This document shows, in pieces, positions 6,689 through 14,553 of a stretch of DNA of 22,286 nt. How positions within the stretch are numbered: the first letter of the stretch is position 1; each line of letters starts with the position of its first letter. The stretch comes from Actinomycetota bacterium. Lineage in GTDB: Bacteria; Actinomycetota; Acidimicrobiia; Acidimicrobiales; Microtrichaceae. The stretch is from the NCBI GenBank assembly GCA_005777415.1, contig SXMI01000153.1:1-22286 (forward strand), in the 5' to 3' direction. The position numbers and the translations under genes were made by a program. Below the pieces are notes generated by a model. It was given only the letters and a program-made list of their open reading frames with translations, made no database searches and was not told the DNA's origin.

Positions 6689-6711
6689 CGCTGCATCATA
6701 GCATCACGATG
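6689..6711 (-). promoter_or_regulatory. Leaderless vapBC promoter with TGATGC repeats
   Basis: On the minus strand the sequence before the vapB ATG reads TGATGC-TA-TGATGC, then AGCG and the ATG. TATGAT (6695-6700) is a near-perfect -10 box, six bases from the start codon, which predicts a leaderless mRNA. The two TGATGC direct repeats overlap the box and are candidates for VapB binding. Confidence 0.6.
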
Positions 6712-6772
6712 TTGCGACGCTCCTCCGAGCCGCCGGTAGTCTCGGCCAACCGCCCAGCGAACGGAGGGACCG

Positions 6773-7183
6773 GTGACCGACGCAGACGACCCGACCGCCG
6801 ACGCCTTCCTGCGGGACCACATGTGGGCGGTGCTCGCCACCGGTCGTCGTGACGGCAGCCCGCAGCAGTCCATGATCGGCTACGTCGTCGACGACGACGG
6901 CCGCATCGTGATCTCGGCGAAGGCGTACACCGCCAAGTGGCACAACGCCCTGCGCCAGCCGTCGGTCAGCCTGACGGTGCCCGACGGACGCGCCGCCCTC
7001 GTCGTCTACGGCACCGCCGAGGCGATCGCCGACGATCCGGAGCGGGCCGAGCTGACCGCCCGGGTCATGGGTCGACTCATGGGCGCGGACCCGCCCGACC
7101 CGTCGACGCTCGCCGAGATGCTCGAGTCCCAGCAGCGCACCGTCCTGCGGATCACCCCGACCCGCACGATCTTCCACGAGTAG
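6773..7183 (+). CDS. PPOX-class flavin/F420-dependent oxidoreductase family protein
   Basis: 136 residues from GTG 6773, with GGAGGG upstream. The sequence shows the split-barrel fold of the pyridoxamine-phosphate-oxidase-like family: FLRDHMWAVLATGRRDGSPQQSMIGYVVDDDGRIVISA, then TAKWHNALRQPSVSLTVPDG and VVYGTAEAI. In actinobacteria this subfamily is usually annotated as PPOX-class F420-dependent (FDOR-B), acting on small molecules in the cytoplasm; the F420 preference is inferred from family and lineage. The substrate is unknown. The frameshifted DUF2236 gene begins 25 bases after its stop on the same strand and may be cotranscribed. It diverges from vapB with 84 bases between the starts. Confidence 0.82.
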   Translation: MTDADDPTADAFLRDHMWAVLATGRRDGSPQQSMIGYVVDDDGRIVISAKAYTAKWHNALRQPSVSLTVPDGRAALVVYGTAEAIADDPERAELTARVMGRLMGADPPDPSTLAEMLESQQRTVLRITPTRTIFHE

Positions 7184-7208
7184 CTCCCGTGCGTTCGACC
7201 GGCGTCCG

Positions 7209-8260
7209 GTGCGCCTCAGCGCCGTGGTGACGTCGCCGCTGCTCGTCGGGTGGGACCGCCTCGCCCGCCTGGTGCCGGGACCGAACCAGGTGGCGGCGCG
7301 GCTGCTGCCGCAGGGGATCCCGCTGCTGCGCGACGAGTTCCTGAACCGCACCGGGCTGTTCCGCAACGCACTCGACCCCGATGCCACGCCGGGCGACCCC
7401 GGACTGTTCGGTCCCGAGTCGGCGACCTGGCGGGTCGTCGGCCACGTGTCGGTGGCGATCGCCGGCCTGCGGGCGGCGCTGCTGCAGACGCTGTCGGTGC
7501 CGGTGCCGACCGCCGTCGACAGCACCGGCGCGTTCTACGACGACTTCATGGGTCGCGTCCGCCGCACCGGAGCGTTCGTCCAGGCCCAGAACCTGGGCTC
7601 GCTCGACGAGGTGCACCGGTCGGCCCGCCGGGTACGCGCCATGCACCGTCGCATCCGTGGGGTCGGCCGGGACGGCACCGAGTTCGACGCCACCGACCCC
7701 CACCAGACGGCCTGGGTGTCGGTGACGCTGACCGAGTCGTTCCTCGTCGCTGCGGAACGGTTCGGACCGGGTCGGCTCGGTCGGGCCGACGCCGACGAGT
7801 TCGTCCGGCAGCAGTCCACCCACGCCGCGCTCCTGGACACCCGGGTGGACATCGACGAGGTGTTCGCCGACCCCGACCAACGGGCCGCACTGCAGGCGGG
7901 CACGCTGCCGCTGCCGCTCATCGAGGACGGCGAACTGCCCACCACCTACGACGGACTGCGCGCCACCATGCGTTCCTGGACCGGCGAACTGTCCGTGTCA
8001 CGACTCACCCGGGCGCTGCTCGACGGCACCGTCGACCTCACCCACGTCGACGGGCCGGCGCACACCGTCGGCCGGGCGTTCGTGCTGGCGACCCTCGCCA
8101 CGATCCCGACGACTGGCACGACCTGGTGGCACCTGAATCCAACCGCCTCGTCGAACGCCTCGCCGCCGAGTCCGTCCAGGTCCCGCTCGCGACCCTGCAC
8201 GCTCTCGTCGGCGAGCTGCCGTCGGCGCGGGCGGCACGGGCCCGGGTGGCGGCGGGCTGA
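7209..8260 (+). pseudogene. DUF2236/MpaB-family oxygenase gene with a frameshift
   Basis: The frame from GTG 7209 encodes about 300 residues of the DUF2236 (oxygenase MpaB/latex-clearing-protein-like) family: GLFGPESATWRVVGHVSVAIAGLRAALLQTL, then RVRRTGAFVQAQNLGS, RRVRAMHRRIRG and WVSVTLTESFLVAAERFG. At about 8105-8107 (CCC) the meaningful frame moves: the + frame then reads nonsense, whereas the next frame continues with DDWHDLVAPESNRLVERLAAE to a stop at 8258-8260. Adding one C would restore a clean 350-residue protein. This is either a true inactivating mutation or a homopolymer sequencing error. Active members bind heme b; the positions where I expect His after LLQ-L and in WVH are Ser here, so even the restored protein may be atypical. 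It follows the PPOX gene by 25 bases. Confidence 0.75.
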
Positions 8261-8320
8261 CGGCGCACCAGGGAGAGGTCGGCGGCGGCCGGATCGGCCA
8301 CCACAGCGGATCGGCGCCGA

Positions 8321-9042
8321 TCACCGCTGTGACGTCGAGCACGGGCTGCGTCCATGACCGAACCCTGCCAGCACCTTGCGGTCCCAGCCCGGGAAGCGCC
8401 GTAGGTTCGGATCGCTTTGTCCGCACGCCACCACTTCGATCCCCGGGCTGACCTCACGCATGCAGGAGGCTGCCTCAGGCGCCCGTCTCGTGTACTCCTC
8501 CACCGTCGAGTGCCCGATCTGCCACGGGCCGTCCATCTCGTCGCCCAGGCACCAGAGGTCGACCTCGGAGGGGTCGGGATGCCCGTTCGCCGCCTGCTCG
8601 TCGCCCGCCGGGGTGCCCACAATGCGCTGCAGTAGACGACGAACTCGGTGGCCGAGTCCGGAGAGCCGGTGCCCGGGTTGACTGCCATCATGGGCGTCCA
8701 GCCCATCCGGTCGTCGAGTCGGAGGAACTCGTCGGTTCCGAACTGGTTGGACCCCAGGTTGGACCAGGACCGGTCGACGCGGACCGGTCGACGCTCCTTG
8801 GGGCCGATCCCGTCGCGCCGGTCGTAGCCGGACACGAAGTTGCCGCCCGGATGACGCACCGCCGTCATCCGGAGCCGGGCCAGCTGGTCGAGCACGTCGG
8901 TGCGACAGCCGTGTTCGTCGGCGTGCCGGCTCGACGGTTCGTACACGCCCCCATGGACGCAACGGCCCATCTGCTCGAGGTACCCGCCGAACGCCCGGGG
9001 CAGCGCCGACGGACGTCGCCCCGGACCGTCGGCGGGCTCCAC
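8321..9042 (-). pseudogene. Remnant of a GH51 alpha-L-arabinofuranosidase
   Basis: The minus strand from 9042 reads FGGYLEQMGRCVHGGVYEP, then VRHPGGNFVSGYD and GTDEFLRLDDRMGWTPMMAVNPGTG, which are GH51 arabinofuranosidase landmarks. Near 8630-8640 the recognisable sequence shifts to another frame and continues as QAANGHPDPSEVDLWCLG, then DEMDGPWQIGH with EYTRRAPEA and GIEVVACGQS, which includes the acid/base region (usually NE; here DE). After WDRKVLAGF (about 8345) the similarity stops; a stop codon follows at 8321. The family is normally about 500 residues; about 230 remain, so the C-terminal half with the nucleophile is gone and the extreme N-terminus looks replaced. This is a decayed gene for release of arabinose from plant polysaccharide. 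Confidence 0.8.
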
Positions 9043-9043
9043 C

Positions 9044-9055
9044 TAGGCTGGATCG
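9044..9055 (+). promoter_or_regulatory. Probable -10 element upstream of the YnfA-type gene
   Basis: TAGGCT at 9044-9049 is followed by six bases and then GTG (9056), the same spacing as the antitoxin promoters in this window and the same hexamer as the promoter at 21154. It would start transcription at the GTG of a 16-codon ORF that ends on the start codon of the membrane protein. Confidence 0.45.
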
Positions 9056-9106
9056 GTGAACCGGGACCGGCATGCCGGTCGAAACGAACGGAGAGCGGTC
9101 GGATGA
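9056..9106 (+). CDS. Possible leaderless 16-residue upstream ORF
   Basis: GTG 9056 opens a 16-codon frame, VNRDRHAGRNERRAVG, whose TGA stop (9104-9106) overlaps the ATG (9103) of the YnfA-type gene as ATGA. It begins six bases after a TAGGCT box, so the mRNA probably starts exactly at this GTG. The peptide is very basic (Arg-rich) and resembles nothing known to me. Its likely role is to deliver ribosomes to the downstream start by translational coupling, or to sense translation. It could equally be a chance frame in a short 5' leader. Confidence 0.35.
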   Translation: MNRDRHAGRNERRAVG

Positions 9107-9438
9107 ACGTCGTGCGGGTGGTCGCGCTCTTCGTCGTCGCCGCCGTCGCCGAGATCGGGGGCGCCTGGATGGTCTGGCAGGGTGTCCGCGAGCATCGGGG
9201 CCTCGCCTGGATCGGGGCCGGGATCGCAGCGCTCGCAGCCTACGGTTTCGTCGCCACGCTCCAGGACGACGCCAACTTCGGCCGCGTGCTCGCCGCCTAC
9301 GGAGGCATCTTCGTCGCAGGATCACTCGCGTGGGGGGTCGTCGTTGACGGATTCGCCCCCGACCGCTACGACCTCATCGGGGCTGCGATCTGCCTCGCGG
9401 GTGTCGGCGTCATCATGTTCGCGCCTCGGACCCTGTAG
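9103..9438 (+). CDS. YnfA/UPF0060-family small membrane protein
   Basis: 111 residues from ATG 9103, with a weak GGAG upstream. Four membrane helices are visible: VVALFVVAAVAEIGGAWMVW, then LAWIGAGIAALAAYGFVATL, then AAYGGIFVAGSLAWGVVVDG and LIGAAICLAGVGVIMF. The AEIGGAW motif in helix 1 and YGGIFVAGSLAWGVVVDG in helix 3 are signatures of UPF0060 (YnfA), a relative of small multidrug resistance transporters; the length matches the family. Members are inner-membrane proteins of uncertain substrate, with reported drug efflux for some. The MFS gene follows 22 bases downstream and is probably in the same transcript. Confidence 0.9.
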   Translation: MNVVRVVALFVVAAVAEIGGAWMVWQGVREHRGLAWIGAGIAALAAYGFVATLQDDANFGRVLAAYGGIFVAGSLAWGVVVDGFAPDRYDLIGAAICLAGVGVIMFAPRTL

Positions 9439-9460
9439 ACGACGCAGCCGGAGCGGGACG

Positions 9461-10717
9461 ATGGACACCTTCGACTCATCGGACCACCATTCGACTCCTC
9501 GCCGTCCGAGTTGGCCGGGACAAGGCCCGGTGGATCTGCTCCGGGCGTCGCCTCGGCTCGCTTGGCTGATGGGCGTGCTCACGGTCAACGCCGTCTCGCT
9601 CGGCGCCCGGGAGATCACCCGTCTGGGCTACGCCACCGACACGCTCGACCGCGAGTTCGGCGTCGGTGTCGTTGCCGTCATCTGGGCTGCCTGTCTCGCG
9701 GTGTCGAGCGTGGTTGCCGGACGGAGGATGGATGCCCGCGACCCGCGACCGTTCCTGGTCGGCCCGATCGTCCTCGCCGGCGCGCTCTGCGCCGCCAACG
9801 CCTGGATCCTGAACCGGGGCCCGATGCCTCTGGGCTGGCTGATCGCCTCCACGACCATCGAGGCGATCACGTTCGGCGTCGCCACACCGGCGCTCCTCAA
9901 GGTGCAGGCCGCCACCGTGCAGCCGGGCGCCAGGGGCGAAGCGGAGACGGTCAACATCCTCCGCAGTGGCGTCGGGGCCGCGCTCGGCACGGTGGTCGCC
10001 GGGGTCATCGGCGACGACGTGACCACTCTGGCCCTGTCGGGCGCCACCAGCGTGGCGGTGGGGGCGGCGACCGCTGTCATCACGGCGCCCGTGTCGATCG
10101 CAGCGCGACCCGGGATCCGGCGTGGCCTCCGCGACCTCGTCCCGGCGGTCCGCACCCGAACGGCGCTGCGACGGACCGTATCCGTCGACCTGGTGCTCGC
10201 CGTCGTCCTGCCGACCCAGTTCCTGGCACTGGTCATCGTCGACCTCGACGCACCCGAGGTCGCAACTGTTGCGTTCACGGCATCACTGCTCGGCGTGCTG
10301 CTCGGACGCCTGGTGCTGACGGTCGCCGGACTACACGGGAGCCCCACCCGACGAATGCGCGCCGGCTACCTGGGGTACGCCGCGTTGTGTGCCGTGACGA
10401 CCCCGGCGTTGATCGGCGGCTGGATCCTCGAACGTTCCGTGCTCCTCGCCGTCGTGGTGTTCGTCGGCAGCGCGCTGATCTCGTTCGTCCAGAGCCTCCC
10501 GATCGCACTCCTCCAGCAGCAGGTGCCCGAGGAGTTCCGCGGGTCGCTGTCGGGGGCGATGACCGCCGCCCGCAGCCTCCTCGCCGGTGCAGCGGCAGTC
10601 GCGTGCACTGTCCTCACCTACATCCACAACGCCGCCGTACTCGCTGCGGCGGTGACGGCCACGCTCGTCGCCGGCTATCTGGTGGCCGGGCGGTTCCAGG
10701 GACTCACGACCGACTGA
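9461..10717 (+). CDS. MFS-type transporter
   Basis: 418 residues from ATG 9461, with GGAG about 8 bases upstream. After a 30-residue polar N-terminus the protein alternates hydrophobic helices and short loops, roughly 12 membrane segments. A charged loop in the first half (AGRRMDARDPRP, after helix 2) occupies the place of the MFS motif A (G-x-x-x-D-R/K). The central cytoplasmic region SIAARPGIRRGLRDLVPAVRTRTALRRT joins the two bundles. A later EEFRGSLSGAMTAARSLLAGA stretch resembles the efflux-type helix 11 region. The substrate cannot be read from sequence; drug or metabolite export is plausible. It follows the YnfA-type gene by 22 bases and converges with the acetyltransferase gene, 55 bases between stops. 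Confidence 0.78.
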   Translation: MDTFDSSDHHSTPRRPSWPGQGPVDLLRASPRLAWLMGVLTVNAVSLGAREITRLGYATDTLDREFGVGVVAVIWAACLAVSSVVAGRRMDARDPRPFLVGPIVLAGALCAANAWILNRGPMPLGWLIASTTIEAITFGVATPALLKVQAATVQPGARGEAETVNILRSGVGAALGTVVAGVIGDDVTTLALSGATSVAVGAATAVITAPVSIAARPGIRRGLRDLVPAVRTRTALRRTVSVDLVLAVVLPTQFLALVIVDLDAPEVATVAFTASLLGVLLGRLVLTVAGLHGSPTRRMRAGYLGYAALCAVTTPALIGGWILERSVLLAVVVFVGSALISFVQSLPIALLQQQVPEEFRGSLSGAMTAARSLLAGAAAVACTVLTYIHNAAVLAAAVTATLVAGYLVAGRFQGLTTD

Positions 10718-10772
10718 ACGAAGCGACCCGAGGCGCTGGCACCACAGCACCGGGGAGGCCGCACACCGACCC

Positions 10773-11216
10773 TCACGCCGGGAGGTCGACCTCGTAGACG
10801 ATGAATCCCCGATGCTCGGCCACCCGGTCGTAGAGGCGTCGGGCGGTGTCGTTGGTGGCGTGCGTCTGCCAGTAGAGCTTGGACGCCCCGACCCGCCCGG
10901 CCTCATCGACCGACGCGGCGACCAGCGCCCGACCGACACCGCCTCCCCGTCGGTCCGGGCGCACGAACAGGTCCTCCAGGTAGCAGGTCGACGACGCCGA
11001 CCAGGTGCTCGGGTGGACGACGAGGTGACAGATCCCCACGAGCTCCGGGCCGTCGAACGCCCCGAGCCCGACGACCGAGCTGTCGTCACCGACGAGCTGC
11101 GTCCAGGTCCCGTCGGTCACCGTCGCGTCGAGCGCGTGCTCGTAGAAGTCCAGGTAGCCCTGCCAGAGCGGCCCCCACTGGGGCCGGTCGGCGGGCTGCA
11201 GTCGTCGCACGTCCAC
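10773..11216 (-). CDS. GNAT-family N-acetyltransferase
   Basis: 147 residues from GTG 11216. The GNAT fold is clear: VRRLQPADRPQWGPLWQGYLDFY at the N-terminus, a central VGLGAFDGPELVGICHLVVHPST strand pair, then YLEDLFVRPDRRGGGVGRALVAA. The last contains the acetyl-CoA pyrophosphate loop (RRGGGVGRAL, motif A). KLYWQTHATNDTARRLYDRV is motif B, with an N-x-x-A-R-x-L-Y-D signature usual in small-molecule acetyltransferases. It acts in the cytoplasm; the acceptor amine is unknown. A degenerate -10-like TAGGAC six bases before the GTG suggests a leaderless mRNA, less certain than other examples here. It is divergent from the serine hydrolase gene (starts about 80 bases apart). Confidence 0.88.
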   Translation of the reverse strand: MDVRRLQPADRPQWGPLWQGYLDFYEHALDATVTDGTWTQLVGDDSSVVGLGAFDGPELVGICHLVVHPSTWSASSTCYLEDLFVRPDRRGGGVGRALVAASVDEAGRVGASKLYWQTHATNDTARRLYDRVAEHRGFIVYEVDLPA

Positions 11217-11286
11217 GGCCCCGTCCTAGCACCGCCGCCGCCGAACCACCTCGTGGGTGGGCCGCCTGCGGGCACGTGAGCTCGCC

Positions 11287-11299
11287 TAGCGTCCGCTGG
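11287..11299 (+). promoter_or_regulatory. Probable leaderless promoter of the serine hydrolase gene
   Basis: TAGCGT (11287-11292) is followed by seven bases and GTG 11300. The spacing supports 11300 rather than the in-frame GTG at 11276, which lies upstream of the box and would not be on the transcript. Confidence 0.45.
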
Positions 11300-12706
11300 G
11301 TGGAGCCGATCCCACCTGCGCTCGAGGCGACCATCCGGACCCGATTGCGGGAGCGCCTGACACCGGGTCTGGCGCTGGCCTGCTTCGATGCCGAGGGCAT
11401 CCGCTTCGCCGGCGGAGTCGGCCACGCCGACCTGGCTCGGGGCGAGGAGATCACGCCCCGGACGATCTTCCGCCTGGCGTCGATCTCCAAGCTGTTCACG
11501 ACCACGCTGCTGCTCCGCGCCGTGGACGCCGGCGAGGTCGACCTCGACGAGCCGGTGAACCGGTATCTGCCTCCCGACCTGCGGATCACCACGGTCGACG
11601 GCGCACCGGCGGAGTCGCCGGTCCGGGCCCTGCTCTCGCACACGTCCGGGCTCCCGGCCGGCGCCCGCGGCGCAGACCTCGGCAACTCCCTGCTCACCCG
11701 GATCACCAACGCCGGTCCACTCCGATCCCTCGCCGACGCCATCACCGGGCTGCAGCTCGTCCCTCGTCCCGGAGAGCGGGTGATCTACTCGAACACCGCG
11801 TTCAACGTGGCGGGCTTCATCGCTGGCGCGGCGTTCGGCCAACCGTTCGAGGAGGCGGCCGGGACCCACGTGCTCGATCCGCTCGGGATGGAGGGCGCCG
11901 CATTCACGCCCCACCGGATCGGTCCGGGTGTCGCCACCCCCTACGGGTCGATCGTCCCTCCGGGCGTGGGGCCGAAACCGGCGGACCAGCTCCGGCTCGT
12001 CGCCACGCCGATGGGCGGGCTGACAGCCAGCGTGCTGGACCTGGCCCGCTTCGGCCGGATGGTCCTCAACGGCGGTGAGCACGACGGCCGGCGCATCCTG
12101 AGCCGACCGCTGTTCGACGCGGCGACCACGATGAGCGCACGGAACCACCCCGAGCTCGACCAGGGATTCGGGCTCGGGTTCAAGGTCCAGACCTGGCGCG
12201 GCCGCAGGATCATCGGGCACGACGGGAACATGCCGGGCGTCGCCACGCAGATGTGGCTGGCACCCGACGACGGCGTGGGGGTCGTGGCGCTGACCAACGG
12301 CTACTCGCTGGCCGTACCGCACGAGATCGCCGCCGCCGCGCTGGGCCACGCGCTCGACCTGCCGGCGGACCCGACGCCCGGTCCCGCTGCGGACGCCGGC
12401 ACCCGTGCGGAGTTCGGCCGACGCGTCGAGGGAACCTACGAGCTCCGCGACTCCCAGATGCCCGGGCTCGTCGGACGGGTTGCGAACCTGATCGCCAGGG
12501 TTCGCCTCCGTCACGAGACCGGGGGCCGGCTCCGACTGGAGGGCAACCCGGGGTCCGACGGCCCGGTCTGGCTGTGGCCCGAGGGTGCACCCGGCAACTA
12601 CCGGGTCGACGGCTCCGTCGACCCGGGCACCAACGCGATCATCGAGGAACTGCCGGACGGGCCACACCTGTGGCTGACCCATGCCACCCACCTGGTCCGA
12701 GCGTAG
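11300..12706 (+). CDS. Class-C beta-lactamase-like serine hydrolase
   Basis: 468 residues from GTG 11300 (476 if GTG 11276 is used). PF00144-type landmarks are present: the nucleophile motif FRLASISKLFTT (Ser61-x-x-Lys64), the HTSGLPAG stretch, the Tyr motif VIYSNTAFN (Y-S-N), and GHDGNMPG in place of the KTG box. There is no signal peptide, so it is probably cytoplasmic and more likely an esterase or peptidase than a resistance beta-lactamase. Residues from about 365 form a separate C-terminal beta-rich domain (RVEGTYELRD, RLRLEGNPG, WLWPEGAPGNYRVDG), like the lipocalin-like domains fused to such hydrolases. The substrate is unknown. It converges with the DUF1801 gene, with a shared hairpin between the stops. 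Confidence 0.88.
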   Translation: MEPIPPALEATIRTRLRERLTPGLALACFDAEGIRFAGGVGHADLARGEEITPRTIFRLASISKLFTTTLLLRAVDAGEVDLDEPVNRYLPPDLRITTVDGAPAESPVRALLSHTSGLPAGARGADLGNSLLTRITNAGPLRSLADAITGLQLVPRPGERVIYSNTAFNVAGFIAGAAFGQPFEEAAGTHVLDPLGMEGAAFTPHRIGPGVATPYGSIVPPGVGPKPADQLRLVATPMGGLTASVLDLARFGRMVLNGGEHDGRRILSRPLFDAATTMSARNHPELDQGFGLGFKVQTWRGRRIIGHDGNMPGVATQMWLAPDDGVGVVALTNGYSLAVPHEIAAAALGHALDLPADPTPGPAADAGTRAEFGRRVEGTYELRDSQMPGLVGRVANLIARVRLRHETGGRLRLEGNPGSDGPVWLWPEGAPGNYRVDGSVDPGTNAIIEELPDGPHLWLTHATHLVRA

Positions 12707-12734
12707 GCACCGACTCCGCCGGGGCGGTGGTGCC
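12706..12734. terminator. Bidirectional hairpin between convergent genes
   Basis: GGCACC (12706-12711) pairs with GGTGCC (12729-12734), and CCGCC pairs with GGCGG inside, with an asymmetric internal loop. It occupies nearly the whole 36-base gap between two convergent genes. No T-run follows, as is common in GC-rich actinobacteria. Confidence 0.5.
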
Positions 12735-12742
12735 GGCGGTGG

Positions 12743-13309
12743 TCACGGCACGTCGTCGTCGAGTTCAGCGAGGCGGCAGTCCACCATGGCCAGCAGGATC
12801 TCCCGGTCGACCTGCCAGTCCACGGGCACCTGCACCGTCTTCTTGTTCACGCGGTAGTCGCCGAGCAGCGGCCGGGCGGCGTCGAGCGAGCCCTCGCCCC
12901 ACGGCCCGAGGAGGATGTGCTTGGTGGCCACCGACACGCCGAACACGTAGGCGTCACCCCGGCGCAGCATCGGCTGGTTCCAGGCGACCACCGCCTCCAG
13001 ATCGGGGTGCGCCTCGACGATCGTCGCGAAGATCGTCCGGACCGTGTCCGCCGCCGTCGGATCCACCTGTCCGAGATAGTCCTCGACGGTGTCGAACCGC
13101 TTCGACGAGGTGGAGCCCCGGCAGTACATCACCAGGGCGTTGGCGTGCGCCCGGCTGAACCCGTGCTCCTCGGTGAGGAAGGCGAACTGCTCCTTGTAGC
13201 CCTGGTCGCCACGTTCCGACATCAGGTCGAACCAGTAGGCCATCGGCTGGCCGTGCTTCTTCTCGATCGCCGGGAAGAACGCAGTGCGGTCACCGGAGCG
13301 GTCCGTCAT
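12743..13309 (-). CDS. DUF4287/DUF1801 two-domain protein
   Basis: 188 residues from ATG 13309. Residues 1-70 match the DUF4287 pattern: FPAIEKKHGQPMAYWFDLM, then KEQFAFLTEEHGFSRAHANALVMY. The second part from about residue 75 is DUF1801: VEDYLGQVDPTAADTVRTIFATIVEAHPDLEAVVAWNQPML and GDAYVFGVSVATKHILLGPW, then DYRVNKKTVQVPVDW. These are small soluble proteins of unknown function. TATCCT seven bases before the ATG predicts a leaderless mRNA, so it probably has its own promoter although the agmatinase-family gene ends 76 bases upstream on the same strand. This is the second DUF1801 protein of the window; the other (2997-3524) has a different partner domain. Confidence 0.88.
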   Translation of the reverse strand: MTDRSGDRTAFFPAIEKKHGQPMAYWFDLMSERGDQGYKEQFAFLTEEHGFSRAHANALVMYCRGSTSSKRFDTVEDYLGQVDPTAADTVRTIFATIVEAHPDLEAVVAWNQPMLRRGDAYVFGVSVATKHILLGPWGEGSLDAARPLLGDYRVNKKTVQVPVDWQVDREILLAMVDCRLAELDDDVP

Positions 13310-13385
13310 AGGTCGCAGGATAGGAGTTGCGGCCGCCCGGGACCCGGTGACGCCTGCACTGCGTCGGTCGACGGTCGGTCGACGA

Positions 13386-14318
13386 TCAGTCGCCGCGCCG
13401 GGCCAGCGCCAGCAGGTGCAGCAGGTCCATCGCCATGGTGGCGGCGGTGATCGCCGTGGTGGCGGTCGGGTCCAGGTGTGGCGCCACCTCCACCACGTCG
13501 GCGGCGACCACGTTCAGACCCGACAGGCCGCGGAGCAACTTGCGGGCCTGACGGGGATCGGGCCCACCGACCACCGGGGTGCCGGTTCCCGGCACGAACG
13601 CCGCGTCCAGGAAGTCCATGTCGAAGGTCAGGTAGACCGGGTGGTCACCGACCCGTTCACGGATCTCAGCGATCGTGTCGGTGAGCGGCCGGTCCAGGAG
13701 TTCGTCCGCATCGACGATCCGAAAACCGAACGTGTCGGGGTTGGGTGTGCGCATCCCCACCTGGATGGACCGTTCGGGAATCACCCAGCCCGCCTCGGCG
13801 GCGAGCTTGAACATGGTCCCATGGTTCAGGTCGTCGCCCATGTCCCAGGTGTCGGAGTGCGCGTCGAAGTGGACCACCGACAACGGACCGTGGTGCTCGG
13901 CGGCGGCGGCGAGCAGCGGGTAGGCGACCATGTGGTCCCCGCCGAGCGCGAGCACCGACACCCCGGCGCCGTGGATGGCGGCGACGGACTCGCGGACCTC
14001 CTCGACCATGCGATCCGGGTAGCCCTGCCACATCACCGTGTTGGGCGCATCACCCCAGTCGACCACCCGGGCCTCGTCCCAGATGTTGAACTCCCACGGC
14101 CAGTGTCCCCAGGGGTACTGGCCGACGAACACCGACTGCTCTCGCACCGCACGGGGCCCGAAGCGCGCGCCCGGCCGGTAGGTGGTGCCCATGTCGAACG
14201 GCACGCCGACCACTGCGATGTCGGCTGCGGCGAGCTTGCGGTCGAACGGCCGGCAGGCGAAGGTGAGCGGACCCGAGTAGGTGGCCTGGGTGAGGGCGTG
14301 GACGTCGATGTTGTTCAC
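13386..14318 (-). CDS. speB: Agmatinase-family ureohydrolase
   Basis: 310 residues from GTG 14318, which fits the usual length; an ATG at 14363 and a further extension to 14447 give unconserved Arg-rich additions. The three manganese motifs of the arginase/agmatinase family are present: ALGGDHMVAYP (His129), VVHFDAHSDTWD (Asp152, His154, Asp156), and LTFDMDFLDAAFVPGTGTPVVGG. GVPFDMGTTYRPGARFGP near the N-terminus is typical of agmatinases. The expected reaction releases urea from agmatine to give putrescine in the cytoplasm. Related enzymes use guanidinobutyrate or guanidinopropionate, so the substrate is not certain. No polyamine genes adjoin it. It is divergent from the secreted propeller protein gene. 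Confidence 0.85.
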   Translation of the reverse strand: MNNIDVHALTQATYSGPLTFACRPFDRKLAAADIAVVGVPFDMGTTYRPGARFGPRAVREQSVFVGQYPWGHWPWEFNIWDEARVVDWGDAPNTVMWQGYPDRMVEEVRESVAAIHGAGVSVLALGGDHMVAYPLLAAAAEHHGPLSVVHFDAHSDTWDMGDDLNHGTMFKLAAEAGWVIPERSIQVGMRTPNPDTFGFRIVDADELLDRPLTDTIAEIRERVGDHPVYLTFDMDFLDAAFVPGTGTPVVGGPDPRQARKLLRGLSGLNVVAADVVEVAPHLDPTATTAITAATMAMDLLHLLALARRGD

Positions 14319-14553
14319 GGACCTCGATCGCAGGCACCACCGCCTCGGCGCTCGACGCTCCATGGGCCGACCGGGGTTCGGGTCCGGCACGGGTCGGGCC
14401 TGCCCGCCCGGATGAACCGGCGGTGACGCGATGTCACGGGCCCGCAATCTTTCGACAGCAACTGTTCCGCTGCAGTCAATCGAGTGGACAGGGCGGTCAG
14501 GTTAGATCCACTGGCTGTTGAGCATCGGGCGAACACCAGAAGGATCCAACGAC
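14319..14553. promoter_or_regulatory. Divergent intergenic region with AGTGGA/TCCACT dyad
   Basis: 235 bases between two divergent genes. AGTGGA (14483-14488) and TCCACT (14507-14512) form an inverted repeat with an 18-base spacer; TTAGAT (14502-14507) inside it could be the -10 box for the propeller-protein gene, leaving a leader of about 40 bases. The half nearer the agmatinase-type gene shows no convincing promoter. Confidence 0.3.

Noticed and set aside
10718..10772. A terminator hairpin between the MFS and acetyltransferase genes
   Set aside because: No convincing stem longer than five bases could be found by eye in the 55-base gap.
11117..12691. A 524-residue minus-strand frame opposite the serine hydrolase
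   Set aside because: No domain, Arg/Gly/Val-rich shadow composition; the plus strand has the SxxK and YSN motifs.
13360..13390. GTCGGTCGACG repeated twice upstream of the DUF1801 gene
   Set aside because: Short tandem similarity typical of GTCGAC-rich sequence here; no palindromic or spacing evidence beyond that.
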